A stretch of DNA of 64,000 bases, from NCBI GenBank assembly GCA_026125795.1, contig JAHCKM010000002.1:310001-374000 (forward strand), given 5' to 3'. This DNA comes from Burkholderiaceae bacterium (GTDB taxonomy: Bacteria > Pseudomonadota > Gammaproteobacteria > Burkholderiales > Burkholderiaceae_C). Position numbers and translations under genes: made by a program. Below are positions 25,922-34,180 of the stretch, one piece after another. A model generated the notes under the pieces. That model was not told the origin of the DNA. It saw only the letters and a list, made by a program, of their open reading frames with translations, and made no database searches. The stretch's first letter is position 1. Every line of letters begins with the position of its first letter.

Positions 25922-26060
25922 CGGCCGCCCGAAGGCGCTGATGGCCTTGCAGGCCGCGGTGATCCTTGCGGATCACCCGTTCGCCAGGCGCGGACAGTCC
26001 AATGGACTGTCCGCGTCCGGGCTCACCCCCCTCGGGGGGCAGCGAACGAAGTGAGCGTGG
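25922..26060 (+). repeat. composite repeat (fragment D) between kinase and MfnF-like genes
   Basis: Begins with CGGCCGCCCGAAG (25922-25934), shared with the mfnB 3' end and pqqD 5' end. It continues with the perfect hairpin CGCGGACAGTCCA / TGGACTGTCCGCG (25989-26015) framed by TCGCCAGG and GTCCGGGCTC, and ends in a CCCCCCTCGGGGGG palindrome (26026-26039). No gene is present. Confidence 0.7.
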
Positions 26061-26073
26061 GGGTCGTTTCATC

Positions 26074-27129
26074 CTAGCGCTGCTCCCGCTCGAACAAGGA
26101 GGCAACGGCCACCGCCGGCGCACCCACGCGGGCCCAGGCCGCCACCGTGGGCGACGCGGCCGCGTCGATCGCGGCGACGTCGCGCCCATAGTCCAACACG
26201 CGCCAGCCCGTGGGCACCAGCTCGGGCAGCAGGAAGGCGCCGCAGCCGGCACCGACAGCAATCGACGCCGGCCCCAGCGCGTGCGCCGCAGCCACGCGCG
26301 CGAGCTGCGAGCGCAGCTCGTCGATCTGGCGCGCGCGCCAGTCGCGTGCGAAGGCCAGCCACTCGTCGGCGCCGGCGTCGCGCCCGTCGAGGCCGATCAA
26401 GCGCGCCAGCCTGGCATGCGTGTGCGCCACGTCCTTGGGCGCGTGGTCGGCGCTCGGGTGCTGGTCGTGCGCCGGGTCGAGCTCGCCGGTCAGGCGGTAA
26501 ACGTCGGCGGTGGTGGCGAAGAACTCGTTCATCACGTTCGAGTGGACACCGCGCCAGCGTACGCGCTGCGCCAACGCGCACAGCGGAGTGCGCACCACGC
26601 CCTGGTAGACCAGCTCGCCGCTTTGCAGGCGCTGCGCGTCGCTGCGGCCGTGCGAGTGCACGCGGCCGTGTCCGAACGCGATCAGATCGGTGGTGGTGCT
26701 GCCGATGTCGATCAGCAGGCCGGCGTCGTCGCTGCACACCAGCGCCACGTGGCGCGTGCTGGCCAGCCAGTTGGCCGATGCCACCACGTGCCAATGGCGC
26801 GCCGCCTCGGTGGCCGCAAACCACATCAGCTCACCACCGAAGAAGCGCGGCTCGGGAAGCCGCTGCGCGAGCAGGGACGCCAGCCGCGCCACGCCGTCTT
26901 CGCGGTGCGCGAACAGATCCACCATCTCGCCGGTCATGGTGACGGCGTGCGTGCAGTGCGGCAGATCGGGCCAGCGCGCGCCCGCACTGTCGAGCACCGC
27001 GTCGAGCCGGTCGATGCCCATCCACAGCGGGCAGGGCCACTGCGCGGCGTCGATCACCCGGCCGCGTCGCAGGCGCGCCGCCTTGACGTGTGCGCCGCCG
27101 ATGTCCCAGCCGACCACCTCGGGCATCAT
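26074..27129 (-). CDS. MfnF-like H4MPT-linked C1 transfer protein (hydantoinase/oxoprolinase fold)
   Basis: 351 residues from the first of two tandem ATGs (27129), with AAGGA 8 bases upstream. ASKHA/hydantoinase features: VVGWDIGGAHVKAARL (phosphate 1), AVTMTGEMVDLF, AGLLIDIGSTTTDLIAFGHGRV (phosphate 2) and SIAVGAGCGAFLLPELV. In methanogens MfnF couples aminomethylfuran diphosphate with gamma-glutamyltyramine; the bacterial homologue is expected to act in methylofuran synthesis. Only 27 bp separate its start from the divergent HisA-like gene, so both promoters must overlap coding sequence. Confidence 0.82.
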   Translation of the reverse strand: MMPEVVGWDIGGAHVKAARLRRGRVIDAAQWPCPLWMGIDRLDAVLDSAGARWPDLPHCTHAVTMTGEMVDLFAHREDGVARLASLLAQRLPEPRFFGGELMWFAATEAARHWHVVASANWLASTRHVALVCSDDAGLLIDIGSTTTDLIAFGHGRVHSHGRSDAQRLQSGELVYQGVVRTPLCALAQRVRWRGVHSNVMNEFFATTADVYRLTGELDPAHDQHPSADHAPKDVAHTHARLARLIGLDGRDAGADEWLAFARDWRARQIDELRSQLARVAAAHALGPASIAVGAGCGAFLLPELVPTGWRVLDYGRDVAAIDAAASPTVAAWARVGAPAVAVASLFEREQR

Positions 27130-27156
27130 CGGCACATTCCTTTCGAGGCACCGCCC

Positions 27157-27867
27157 ATGCTGCTGATTCCCGTGATCGACCTGATGCAAGGGCAGGTGGT
27201 GCGTGCCGTGCGCGGCGATCGCCAGTCGTACCGCCCGATCGTCTCCAGGCTGTGTGCCGGCAGCGATCCGGTCGAGGTGGCGCAGGCCTTGTGCCGCCAC
27301 AGCGCATCGAACCGCCTGTACGTGGCCGACCTCGATGCGCTCACCGGCGGCGCGGCGCAGGCCGACGCGCTGCGCAGCCTGCTGCAGGCCTTGCCGGGGC
27401 TGGAGCTGTGGCTCGACGCCGGGTTTGCCGATGCGGCTGCAGCGGCCGCGCTGCGCGGGCGTTTCGGCGCGGCGGCCCGCCGCGTGGTGCCGGTGTTCGC
27501 CAGCGAATCGTTGCGCTCGCTGGGCGCGCTGCAGGAGGCCTTTGCGCCGCCGGCGCGCGGCGTGCTGTCGCTCGATCGCCGCGGCGGGCAGCGGCTCGAC
27601 GCGGCCGGCTGCTGGGACCATCCGGAACTGTGGCCGGCCCGCGTGATCGTGATGACGCTCGAGCGCGTCGGCGCCGACGCGGGCCCCGACCTCGACACGC
27701 TGCGCGCGGTGCGCGCGCGCGCCCCACAGGCCGAGATGGTGGGCGCCGGCGGCATCCGCCACGCCGAGGATCTGCGGCGTGCGCGCGAGGCCGGCGCGTA
27801 TGCCTGGTTGGTGGCCAGCGCGCTGCACGACGGCAAGCTGCCGCCGGCAGGCGATGCGCGAGCGTGA
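27157..27867 (+). CDS. HisA/HisF-like TIM-barrel protein of the H4MPT cluster
   Basis: 236 residues. MLLIPVIDLMQGQVVRAVRGDRQSYRPI is a HisA-like start (IDLxxGxVVR), then RLYVADLDALTGG, VIVMTLERVGADAGPDLDTL and AEMVGAGGIRHAEDLRRAREAGAYAWLVASALHDGKL. The two Asp (strand 1 and mid-barrel) and the GAGG phosphate site are retained. It is not part of a histidine operon, and homologues occur in methylotroph H4MPT islands; the function is unknown but presumably in cofactor synthesis. Followed by the fhc promoter region. Confidence 0.8.
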   Translation: MLLIPVIDLMQGQVVRAVRGDRQSYRPIVSRLCAGSDPVEVAQALCRHSASNRLYVADLDALTGGAAQADALRSLLQALPGLELWLDAGFADAAAAAALRGRFGAAARRVVPVFASESLRSLGALQEAFAPPARGVLSLDRRGGQRLDAAGCWDHPELWPARVIVMTLERVGADAGPDLDTLRAVRARAPQAEMVGAGGIRHAEDLRRAREAGAYAWLVASALHDGKLPPAGDARA

Positions 27868-27937
27868 GCTTTCACGCCCGAGACCGCATCACGTTTCGTG
27901 CCATGGCCCCGGCGGGGGCCGGCACGGCCGGTTTTGC

Positions 27938-27947
27938 GACACAGTGT
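27938..27947 (+). promoter_or_regulatory. GACACAGTGT motif (copy 2 of 3), fhc promoter
   Basis: Identical 10-mer to 11692 and 47709, starting exactly 54 bases before the -24 box at 27992. A second half-palindromic pair TGTC..GACA (27956-27973) lies between. Proposed binding site for the sigma-54 activator. Confidence 0.6.
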
Positions 27948-27991
27948 GGCAATTCTGTCCTGATGACCTGACATTGCGGTTGCGCAGCGCG

Positions 27992-28007
27992 TGGCACATC
28001 GCTTGCG
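27992..28007 (+). promoter_or_regulatory. sigma-54 promoter of the fhc operon
   Basis: TGGCAC-ATCGC-TTGCG matches the -24/-12 consensus TGGCAC-N5-TTGCW at 10 of 11 fixed positions with exact spacing. Transcription would begin near 28018, two bases before the first ATG (28020), which argues for initiation at the next in-frame ATG (28041). Confidence 0.85.
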
Positions 28008-28040
28008 TCCGGCACGCCCATGAACGAGGCATCGCCGTCT

Positions 28041-29294
28041 ATGGCGGGATGGGTCTGTCCTTTCTGCGCGCTGGCCTGCGACCACCTCGCGGTGCGGGTG
28101 GGGCAGGGCGACGAGCCGCTGGTGCTGCAAGGTGGCGACTGCACGCGCGCGCGGCGCGGGCTGGAGCGCTTCACTTCGCGCACCGAGCCGCCAGCGCCGA
28201 CGGTGGATGGCGCCAGCGCCACGCTCGACGAGGCCATCGCCGCGGCCGCGCAGCGGCTGGCGGCGAGCTGCCAGCCGTTGTTTGCCGGGCTGGGCATCGA
28301 CGTGGCCGGTGCGCGCGCGTTGTATCCGCTGGCCTGCGCCTGCGGTGCCATCTGCGATGCCGCGGGCGGCGACGCGCTGATGCACACGCTGCGGGCGCTG
28401 CAGGACCGCGGCCAGTTCACCACCACGCTGTCCGAGGTGCGCACGCGCGCCGACCTGATGGTCTTCATCGGCAGCCTGCCCACCGACGTGGCGCCGCTGC
28501 TGGCGCAGCGCTGCGGCATCGGCGAGGCCCAGGTTCCGGCGCGCCACGTCGTCGTTCTGCATCCGCGCGCCGGCGATGCCGGGATGCTGGCCGCATGGGC
28601 GGGCCACGGCGTGACGGTGGAGTCGATCGAGCCCGAGGGTGACCTGTTCTCGACACTGGCTGCGCTGCACACCGCGCTGGCGCGGCCGGCCGCCAGCGCC
28701 GCGCCGCCGGCGTTGCAGGCGCTGGCCGAACGCCTGCGCCGAGCGCGCTACGCGGTGCTGATCGGCGCGCCGTCGCACCTGCCGGCGCACGGGGCGCTGA
28801 TCGTCGAGTCGGTGCACCGCCTGATCGGCCGGCTCAACGCCGGCACGCGCGCCGCAGCGCTGTGGCTCGACGGCGGCAACGGTGCGGCCACCGCCAACCA
28901 GGTGTTCACCTGGCTGTCGGGCCTGCCGCTGCGTTCGCGCGCCGGCCCGCGCGGGCTGGAGCACGAACCGCTCGTGTTCGGCAGCACGCGGCTGCTCGAG
29001 GGCGCGGCCGTCGATCTGCTGCTGTGGGTCTCATCGTTCGATGCATCCGCGGTGCCGCCGCCGGGCACGCTGCCGCTGGTGCTGCTCGGGCACCCGGCCC
29101 AAGGCCCGGCGGGCGCGCGCCGCGATGCGGTGTTCATCCCGGTGGCCACGCCCGGCATCGGGGTCGACGGCCATGTGTTCCGCACCGACGGCACGGTGCT
29201 GATGCCGCTGGCCGCCGTGCGGCCCGATTCGCTGCCCAACGTGGCCGACGTGGCGCAGCGTTTGTTGCAGGCGCTGCGCGCGCTCGGCACATGA
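28041..29294 (+). CDS. fhcB: formyltransferase/hydrolase complex subunit B (formylmethanofuran dehydrogenase B homologue)
   Basis: 417 residues from the ATG at 28041 (MAGWVCPFCALACDHL); the ATG at 28020 would add MNEASPS but lies at the predicted sigma-54 transcription start. CPFCALAC and the later Cys in GGDCTRARRG resemble the iron-sulfur ligands of FwdB. The loop equivalent to the Mo/W-ligating Cys/Sec of methanogen enzymes reads AAGGDALMH, with no Cys. That agrees with bacterial Fhc being a non-redox formyl hydrolase. First gene of the fhcBADC operon; its stop overlaps fhcA (ATGA). Confidence 0.92.
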   Translation: MAGWVCPFCALACDHLAVRVGQGDEPLVLQGGDCTRARRGLERFTSRTEPPAPTVDGASATLDEAIAAAAQRLAASCQPLFAGLGIDVAGARALYPLACACGAICDAAGGDALMHTLRALQDRGQFTTTLSEVRTRADLMVFIGSLPTDVAPLLAQRCGIGEAQVPARHVVVLHPRAGDAGMLAAWAGHGVTVESIEPEGDLFSTLAALHTALARPAASAAPPALQALAERLRRARYAVLIGAPSHLPAHGALIVESVHRLIGRLNAGTRAAALWLDGGNGAATANQVFTWLSGLPLRSRAGPRGLEHEPLVFGSTRLLEGAAVDLLLWVSSFDASAVPPPGTLPLVLLGHPAQGPAGARRDAVFIPVATPGIGVDGHVFRTDGTVLMPLAAVRPDSLPNVADVAQRLLQALRALGT

Positions 29295-30982
29295 GCAGCC
29301 TGTTGCTGCGCGGCGCGCGCATCGTCGATCCGGCGAACCCCGGCACGTCGCTGCGCGAGCTCGCCGTGCGTGACGGTCATGTCGTTGAAGCCGCGCCGGG
29401 CGACACGTGGGACGAGGTGGTCGACGCCGAGGGCTGCATCGCGATGGCCGGCGGCATCGATCTGCACACCCACATCGGCGGCGGCAAGGTCAACCTTGCG
29501 CGTTTGCTGATGGCCGAGGACCATCGCGACGCAGCCGACCCGTCGCCGCTGCCGATCAACGCGCTGGAACTGCCCTCGTGCGGCCGCTGCACGCCCGGCA
29601 CGCTGGCCACCGGCTATCGCTACATCGAGATGGGCTACACGGCCGCCTTCGAGCCGGCGATGGTGGCGAGCAACGCGCGCCATGCCCACATGGAGATGGG
29701 CGACGTGCCGGTGCTCGACCACGGCGCCTACGTGATGCTGGGCAACGACGAGCTGTTCCTGCAACTGCTGGCCGAAGGCGGCCCCGCAACGCGCAACTTC
29801 GAGCAGCTGCGCGACTGCGTGGCGTGGAGCATCCACGCCAGCAAGGCGATGGGCGTGAAGGTGGTCAACCCGGGCGGCATCTCGGCCTTCAAGTTCAACC
29901 AGCGCAAGCTCGACGTGGACGAGCCGCACGTGCGCTGGCAGGTCACGCCGCGCCAGGTGGTGCACACGCTGGCGCGCGCGTTGCACGAGCTCGGCGTGCC
30001 GCACCCGCTGCACATCCACGGCAGCAACCTCGGCGTGGCCGGCAACATCGAATCCACGCTGCAGACCATCGCCGCGCTCGAGGGGCTGCCGGCACACCTC
30101 ACGCACGTGCAGTTCCACAGCTACGGCACCGAAGGGCCGAAGAGGTTCTCATCGGCCGCGCTGCAGCTCGCCGAGGCGGTGAACGCCAACCCGCAGATCA
30201 GCATCGACGTCGGCCAGATCGTGTTCGGCCAGACCGTCACCGCCTCGGGCGACACGATGCGCCAGCATGCGCAGTCGGGCCTCGGCCACCCGCGCAAATG
30301 GGTGGGCGCCGACATCGAGTGCACGGCCGGATGCGGCGTGGTGCCGTTTCGCTACCGCGAGCAGAGCTACGTCAACGCGCTGCAGTGGGCGATCGGGCTG
30401 GAGATCTTCCTGCTGGTGAAGAACCCGTGGCAGGTGGTGCTGACCACCGACCACCCCAACGGCGGCCCGTTCACCAGCTACCCGCACCTGATCCGCCTGC
30501 TGATGGACCGCTCGTTTCGCGAGGAGCAACTCGCGCGGCTGCATCCTGAGGTGGCGGCCAACAGCGCGCTGCGCTCGATCCCCCGCGAACTCACGCTCGA
30601 CGAGATCGCCGTCATGACGCGCGCCGCGCCGGCGCGATTGCTCGGCCTGCGCGAGCGCGGGCACCTGGGCGTGGGCGCGGCGGCCGACATCGCGCTGTAC
30701 CGCGACCAGCCCGATCGCCAGGCGATGTTCGCGACGCCGGTCCACGTGTTCAAGGACGGCACGCGCGTCGCGCGCGACGGCCGCATCACCGCCACGCCGG
30801 TGGGCGGCACGCACTTCGTCGAGCCGGGCTATGACCGCGCGATCGAAAAGACGCTGCGCCGCCACTGGAGCGAGCACGGCTCGATCGGCTTCGATCGCGT
30901 GGCGATCGGCCGCGACGAGCTGTGCCGGTGCTGCAACGGCGGCCGGCTGCTGCCGGCGGCCTGCTTGGCGGGTGCGTCATGA
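29291..30982 (+). CDS. fhcA: formyltransferase/hydrolase complex subunit A (amidohydrolase)
   Basis: 563 residues, ATGA-coupled on both sides. Amidohydrolase metal site: GGIDLHTHIGGGKVN (HxH), HPLHIHGSNLG, HLTHVQFHSYGTEG and VLTTDHPNGGPFTSYPHLIRLLMD. It resembles FwdA/FmdA and in methylotrophs hydrolyses N-formyl-methylofuran to formate, the last step of H4MPT-linked formaldehyde oxidation. The C-terminus ends in RDELCRCCNGGRLLPA, a Cys-rich tail. Confidence 0.96.
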   Translation: MSSLLLRGARIVDPANPGTSLRELAVRDGHVVEAAPGDTWDEVVDAEGCIAMAGGIDLHTHIGGGKVNLARLLMAEDHRDAADPSPLPINALELPSCGRCTPGTLATGYRYIEMGYTAAFEPAMVASNARHAHMEMGDVPVLDHGAYVMLGNDELFLQLLAEGGPATRNFEQLRDCVAWSIHASKAMGVKVVNPGGISAFKFNQRKLDVDEPHVRWQVTPRQVVHTLARALHELGVPHPLHIHGSNLGVAGNIESTLQTIAALEGLPAHLTHVQFHSYGTEGPKRFSSAALQLAEAVNANPQISIDVGQIVFGQTVTASGDTMRQHAQSGLGHPRKWVGADIECTAGCGVVPFRYREQSYVNALQWAIGLEIFLLVKNPWQVVLTTDHPNGGPFTSYPHLIRLLMDRSFREEQLARLHPEVAANSALRSIPRELTLDEIAVMTRAAPARLLGLRERGHLGVGAAADIALYRDQPDRQAMFATPVHVFKDGTRVARDGRITATPVGGTHFVEPGYDRAIEKTLRRHWSEHGSIGFDRVAIGRDELCRCCNGGRLLPAACLAGAS

Positions 30983-31887
30983 CGCACAACGGCGTGGTCG
31001 TCGACGACACCTTCGCCGAAGCCTTCCCGATGAAGGCGACGCGACTGTTGATCACGGCGCACACGCTCCAGTGGGCACGCCACGCGGCGCTGGCCGCCAC
31101 CGGATTCGCGACCTCGGTGATCGGCTGTGGCTGCGAGGCCGGCATCGAAACCGAGCTGAGTCCCGAGCACACGCCCGATGGCCGGCCCGGCCTCGCGGTG
31201 CTGCTGTTCGCGATGTCGGGCAAGGAGCTGGCCAAGCAGATCGAACGGCGCGTCGGGCAGTGTGTGCTGACGTGTCCCACCACGGCGGTCTTTGCAGGTT
31301 TGGCCGATGGTGAAGCGGTCGCGCTCGGCAAGAACCTGCGCTTCTTTGGCGACGGCTGGCAGATCTCCAAGGCGATCGGCGGCGTGCGCTACTGGCGCGT
31401 GCCGGTGATGGACGGTGAGTTCGTGGCGCAGGAGACCACCGCGGTGGTCAAGGCCGTGGGCGGCGGCAACCTGCTGCTGCTGGCGCGCGACACCGACAGC
31501 GCGCTCGCGGCCGCGAGCGCCGCGGTGGCCGAGATGCAGCGCCTGCCCAACGTGATCCTGCCGTTTCCCGGCGGCGTCGTGCGCTCGGGCTCCAAGGTCG
31601 GCAGCAAGTACGCGTCGCTCGGCGCGTCGACCAACGACGCGTTCTGCCCCGGCCTGTACGGCCTGGTCGAGAGCCGTCTCACGGCCGAGACCCGATGCGT
31701 GCTCGAGATCGTGATCGACGGCTTGACCGAGGCCGATGTCGGTACTGCGATGCGCGCCGGCCTGCGGGCCGGCATCGCGCTCGGCGCGGCCCGCGGCCTG
31801 TTGCGCATCTCGGCCGGCAACTACGGCGGCAAGCTCGGGCCGTATCACTTTCACCTGCACCAGCTGCTCGCCGAGGCCACGCCATGA
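30979..31887 (+). CDS. fhcD: formylmethanofuran:H4MPT formyltransferase
   Basis: 302 residues. Typical Ftr/FhcD sequence: NGVVVDDTFAEAFPMKATRLLITA, GFATSVIGCGCEAGIE, CVLTCPTTAVFAGL, LRFFGDGWQISK, RYWRVPVMDGEFVAQ and VVRSGSKVGSKYASLGASTNDAFCPGL. Transfers the formyl group from formyl-H4MPT to methylofuran within the Fhc complex. Start and stop overlap neighbours by ATGA. Confidence 0.97.
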   Translation: MTHNGVVVDDTFAEAFPMKATRLLITAHTLQWARHAALAATGFATSVIGCGCEAGIETELSPEHTPDGRPGLAVLLFAMSGKELAKQIERRVGQCVLTCPTTAVFAGLADGEAVALGKNLRFFGDGWQISKAIGGVRYWRVPVMDGEFVAQETTAVVKAVGGGNLLLLARDTDSALAAASAAVAEMQRLPNVILPFPGGVVRSGSKVGSKYASLGASTNDAFCPGLYGLVESRLTAETRCVLEIVIDGLTEADVGTAMRAGLRAGIALGAARGLLRISAGNYGGKLGPYHFHLHQLLAEATP

Positions 31888-32693
31888 CCGGCTGGACCTT
31901 GCGGCTGCGGCAGGCGCCGACGCTGCGTGTCGATCTGCGCGGCGTCACGCCGTCGGCGCTCGCGGCGATGCGCACGGCGGCGCTCGAACGCCTGCCGGTC
32001 GGTCACGGCAACCGCCTGCTGCCGCTGGCCGAGTTCTTCGGCGTCGCGCCGCGCAACGACGACAGCCTGGTGCTCGAAGGCGATCTCGCGCGCTGCGACC
32101 GCATCGGCTGGCAGATGGACGGCGGGCGTCTGATCGTCGACGGTGCGGCCGGCGACTACACCGGCGCGTGCATGACCGGCGGCGAGCTCACGGTGTGGGG
32201 CCATGCCGGCGCGCTGGCGGCGTGCGAGATGGCCGGCGGCACGTTGACCATCGAAGGCGATGCCGGCGACTTTGCCGCCGGCACCTTGCCCGGCAGCATG
32301 GACGGCATGCGCGGCGGAACCCTGGTGGTGCGCGGCCGCGCCGGCGCCCGGCTGGGCGACCGCATGCGGCGCGGCACCGTGGTGGTGTTCGGCGATGCCG
32401 GCGACTTCGCCGCGTCGCGGCTGGTGGCCGGCACGATCGCCATCGGCGGGCGTTGCGGCGCGCACGCGGGATACGCGATGCGTCGCGGCAGCGTGGTGTT
32501 CGCCGGCCCGGCGCCCACACCGCCACCGACCTTCGTGCCGGCTTTGGCCGACGCGCCGGTGTTCTGGCAGTTGCTGGCACGCGACCTGGCGCGCCACGGC
32601 GGCCCGTTTGGCGGCCTGCCGGCGCGCCGCATCGATCGGCACCTGGGCGACCTGGCGGTCGACGGCAAAGGCGAGTGGGTCCTGGTGCGCTGA
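31884..32693 (+). CDS. fhcC: formyltransferase/hydrolase complex subunit C
   Basis: 269 residues. GltS/FwdC-like right-handed beta-helix of GxxGxxxGxxMxxGxxxxxG repeats: DGAAGDYTGACMTGGELTVWGHAGALAACEMAGGTLTIEGDAGDFAAG, then three further turns to about residue 205. Structural scaffold of the Fhc complex joining the A/B and D subunits. Last gene of fhcBADC; a GC hairpin (32720-32738) follows before the convergent protease gene. Confidence 0.95.
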   Translation: MTGWTLRLRQAPTLRVDLRGVTPSALAAMRTAALERLPVGHGNRLLPLAEFFGVAPRNDDSLVLEGDLARCDRIGWQMDGGRLIVDGAAGDYTGACMTGGELTVWGHAGALAACEMAGGTLTIEGDAGDFAAGTLPGSMDGMRGGTLVVRGRAGARLGDRMRRGTVVVFGDAGDFAASRLVAGTIAIGGRCGAHAGYAMRRGSVVFAGPAPTPPPTFVPALADAPVFWQLLARDLARHGGPFGGLPARRIDRHLGDLAVDGKGEWVLVR

Positions 32694-32719
32694 GAGCGGC
32701 TGCGGCGGCCGCGGCCCCA

Positions 32720-32738
32720 GCGCGGCTTGACGCCGCGC
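32720..32738. terminator. hairpin between the convergent fhcC and M48 protease genes
   Basis: GCGCGGC-TTGAC-GCCGCGC, a perfect 7-bp stem midway in the 52-bp convergent gap, with only a short TTT some bases downstream. A weak, possibly bidirectional terminator. Confidence 0.45.
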
Positions 32739-32745
32739 GCGAGTT

Positions 32746-33405
32746 TCAGTCGCGGTTGCTCACCGGCTCGGGCGACTCTCCGGCTTCGGCGGCGCGCAGG
32801 GAAGCCAGGCGCTTGCGCGTGGCCGGATGCGTGGCGGTGTCTTGCTGCATGCCCTGATGGCGCAGCGCCGCAAACGCCTCGTCGGCCGTGAGGCCCAGCT
32901 TGCGCAGGGCGTGCAACGCAAACGCATCGGCTTCGAACTCGTGCCGGTGCGCTTGCTGCGATGCGGCACGGCCCAGCGGCCCGGCCACGCGGTCGGTGGC
33001 TTCCTGCACCACCTCACCGGGCACGAATCGTTTGTACAGGTCGCCCACCTGGCGCCAATGGCCTTGCTGCACGTGGCCCAGCTCGTGAGCCAGCACAAAC
33101 AGCCGCACCCCTTCGGGCGCATCGGCGAGCGACTCGTTGGCGACGATCACCCGTCCATCGAGGGTCTCGGCCACCGGCGCGCCGGTGACGACGCGCAGCT
33201 CCACCACGGTGTCGTGGGCCACCATGCCGCGCAGTCGCTCGAAGCTCTCGCGCACCGCCTGGGCCCGCGGCCCGTCGGCCGCCAGCGTCATCGCATCGAG
33301 CCGCCGCTGCGCCGACTGGTGCAGCACGTCGATGATGTCGTTGGCCTGGGCCATCGATGCGGCGGCGCACGCTGCAACCATCACTGTCGTTCGTAGCCAC
33401 CGCAT
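32746..33405 (-). CDS. secreted M48-family metalloprotease
   Basis: 219 residues from the ATG at 33405. Signal peptide MRWLRTTVMVAACAAASMAQA-ND predicts periplasmic location. The zinc motif HELGH (His107-His111) is followed by QQGHW and the third-ligand region HRHEFEADAFALHALRKLG, as in M48/BepA-like peptidases. THPATRKRLASLRA near the end is also typical. Probably cell-envelope protein quality control; nothing ties it to methylotrophy except location. Confidence 0.87.
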   Translation of the reverse strand: MRWLRTTVMVAACAAASMAQANDIIDVLHQSAQRRLDAMTLAADGPRAQAVRESFERLRGMVAHDTVVELRVVTGAPVAETLDGRVIVANESLADAPEGVRLFVLAHELGHVQQGHWRQVGDLYKRFVPGEVVQEATDRVAGPLGRAASQQAHRHEFEADAFALHALRKLGLTADEAFAALRHQGMQQDTATHPATRKRLASLRAAEAGESPEPVSNRD

Positions 33406-33528
33406 TGCGCACCCCCGCTCGTGAAACCCTGCGACAACGGGAGCCAAGCGCCGACCGCCGTCACTCTACGTCTGCACTATCGGCAAGGCGGTTCAGGCGC
33501 GCGCGTGCATAAGCTAGGGATTCATCGT

Positions 33529-34158
33529 CTAAATCTGGATCAGCCCCCACTGCAGCGCCACCAGCGTGAGTTCCGACTGGTTGCTGGCGCCGAGTTTCTG
33601 CTTCACGTGGTACAGGTGGGTGCCCACCGTGCTGGGCGAGAGCTTCAGGTTCTCGGCAATCTGCGCCACGCTCTGACCGCGCGCGAGCTGGATGAAGACC
33701 GAGAACTCGCGCTCGCTCAGGCTCTGGGCCGGGCTGGTGTCGCCCTTGACCTGTGCCATGGCCAGGCGCTGGGCGGTCTGGCTGTCGACATAGGCCTGGT
33801 GCGCCGCGACCGCGCTCACCGCGGCGATCAGCGCATCGGGCGCGCTGCGCTTGGTGAGGTAGCCCAGCGCGCCGGCGCGCAGCACACGCTGCGGATGCGC
33901 GGTGTCTTCGTGCGCCGACAGCGCCAGGATGCGCGCCTTGGGATCCTGCGCCAGCAGCCGGCGCACCGCCTCGAGGCCGCCCATGCCGGGCATCGACAGG
34001 TCCATCACCACCACGTCGGGCTTGACGCGCGCGTATTCGGCGCAGGCCTGCTCGCCGTCGTCGAACTCGGCCACCACGTCGACCTGCGCGTCGGCCAGCA
34101 GCATGCGAAAGCCCATGCGCACCAGCGCATGGTCGTCGACCAGCATCACGCGAATCAC
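33529..34158 (-). CDS. NarL/LuxR-family response regulator
   Basis: 209 residues from a GTG (34158) that has GAAGGA 6 bases upstream; a further GTG at 34188 overlaps the kinase stop. Receiver domain with Asp8/Asp9 and phospho-acceptor Asp53 (VVVMDLSMPGMGG), Lys in YLTKRSA. C-terminal LuxR helix-turn-helix (SLSEREFSVFIQLARGQSVAQIAENLKLSPSTVGTHLYHVKQKL). It forms an operon with the upstream histidine kinase. FlhR/MoxX-type regulators of this class control methanol and formaldehyde genes in other methylotrophs, which suits its place between fhc and pqq. Confidence 0.9.
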   Translation of the reverse strand: MIRVMLVDDHALVRMGFRMLLADAQVDVVAEFDDGEQACAEYARVKPDVVVMDLSMPGMGGLEAVRRLLAQDPKARILALSAHEDTAHPQRVLRAGALGYLTKRSAPDALIAAVSAVAAHQAYVDSQTAQRLAMAQVKGDTSPAQSLSEREFSVFIQLARGQSVAQIAENLKLSPSTVGTHLYHVKQKLGASNQSELTLVALQWGLIQI

Positions 34159-34180
34159 GCGTGTTCCTTCGTCTGGCCGC

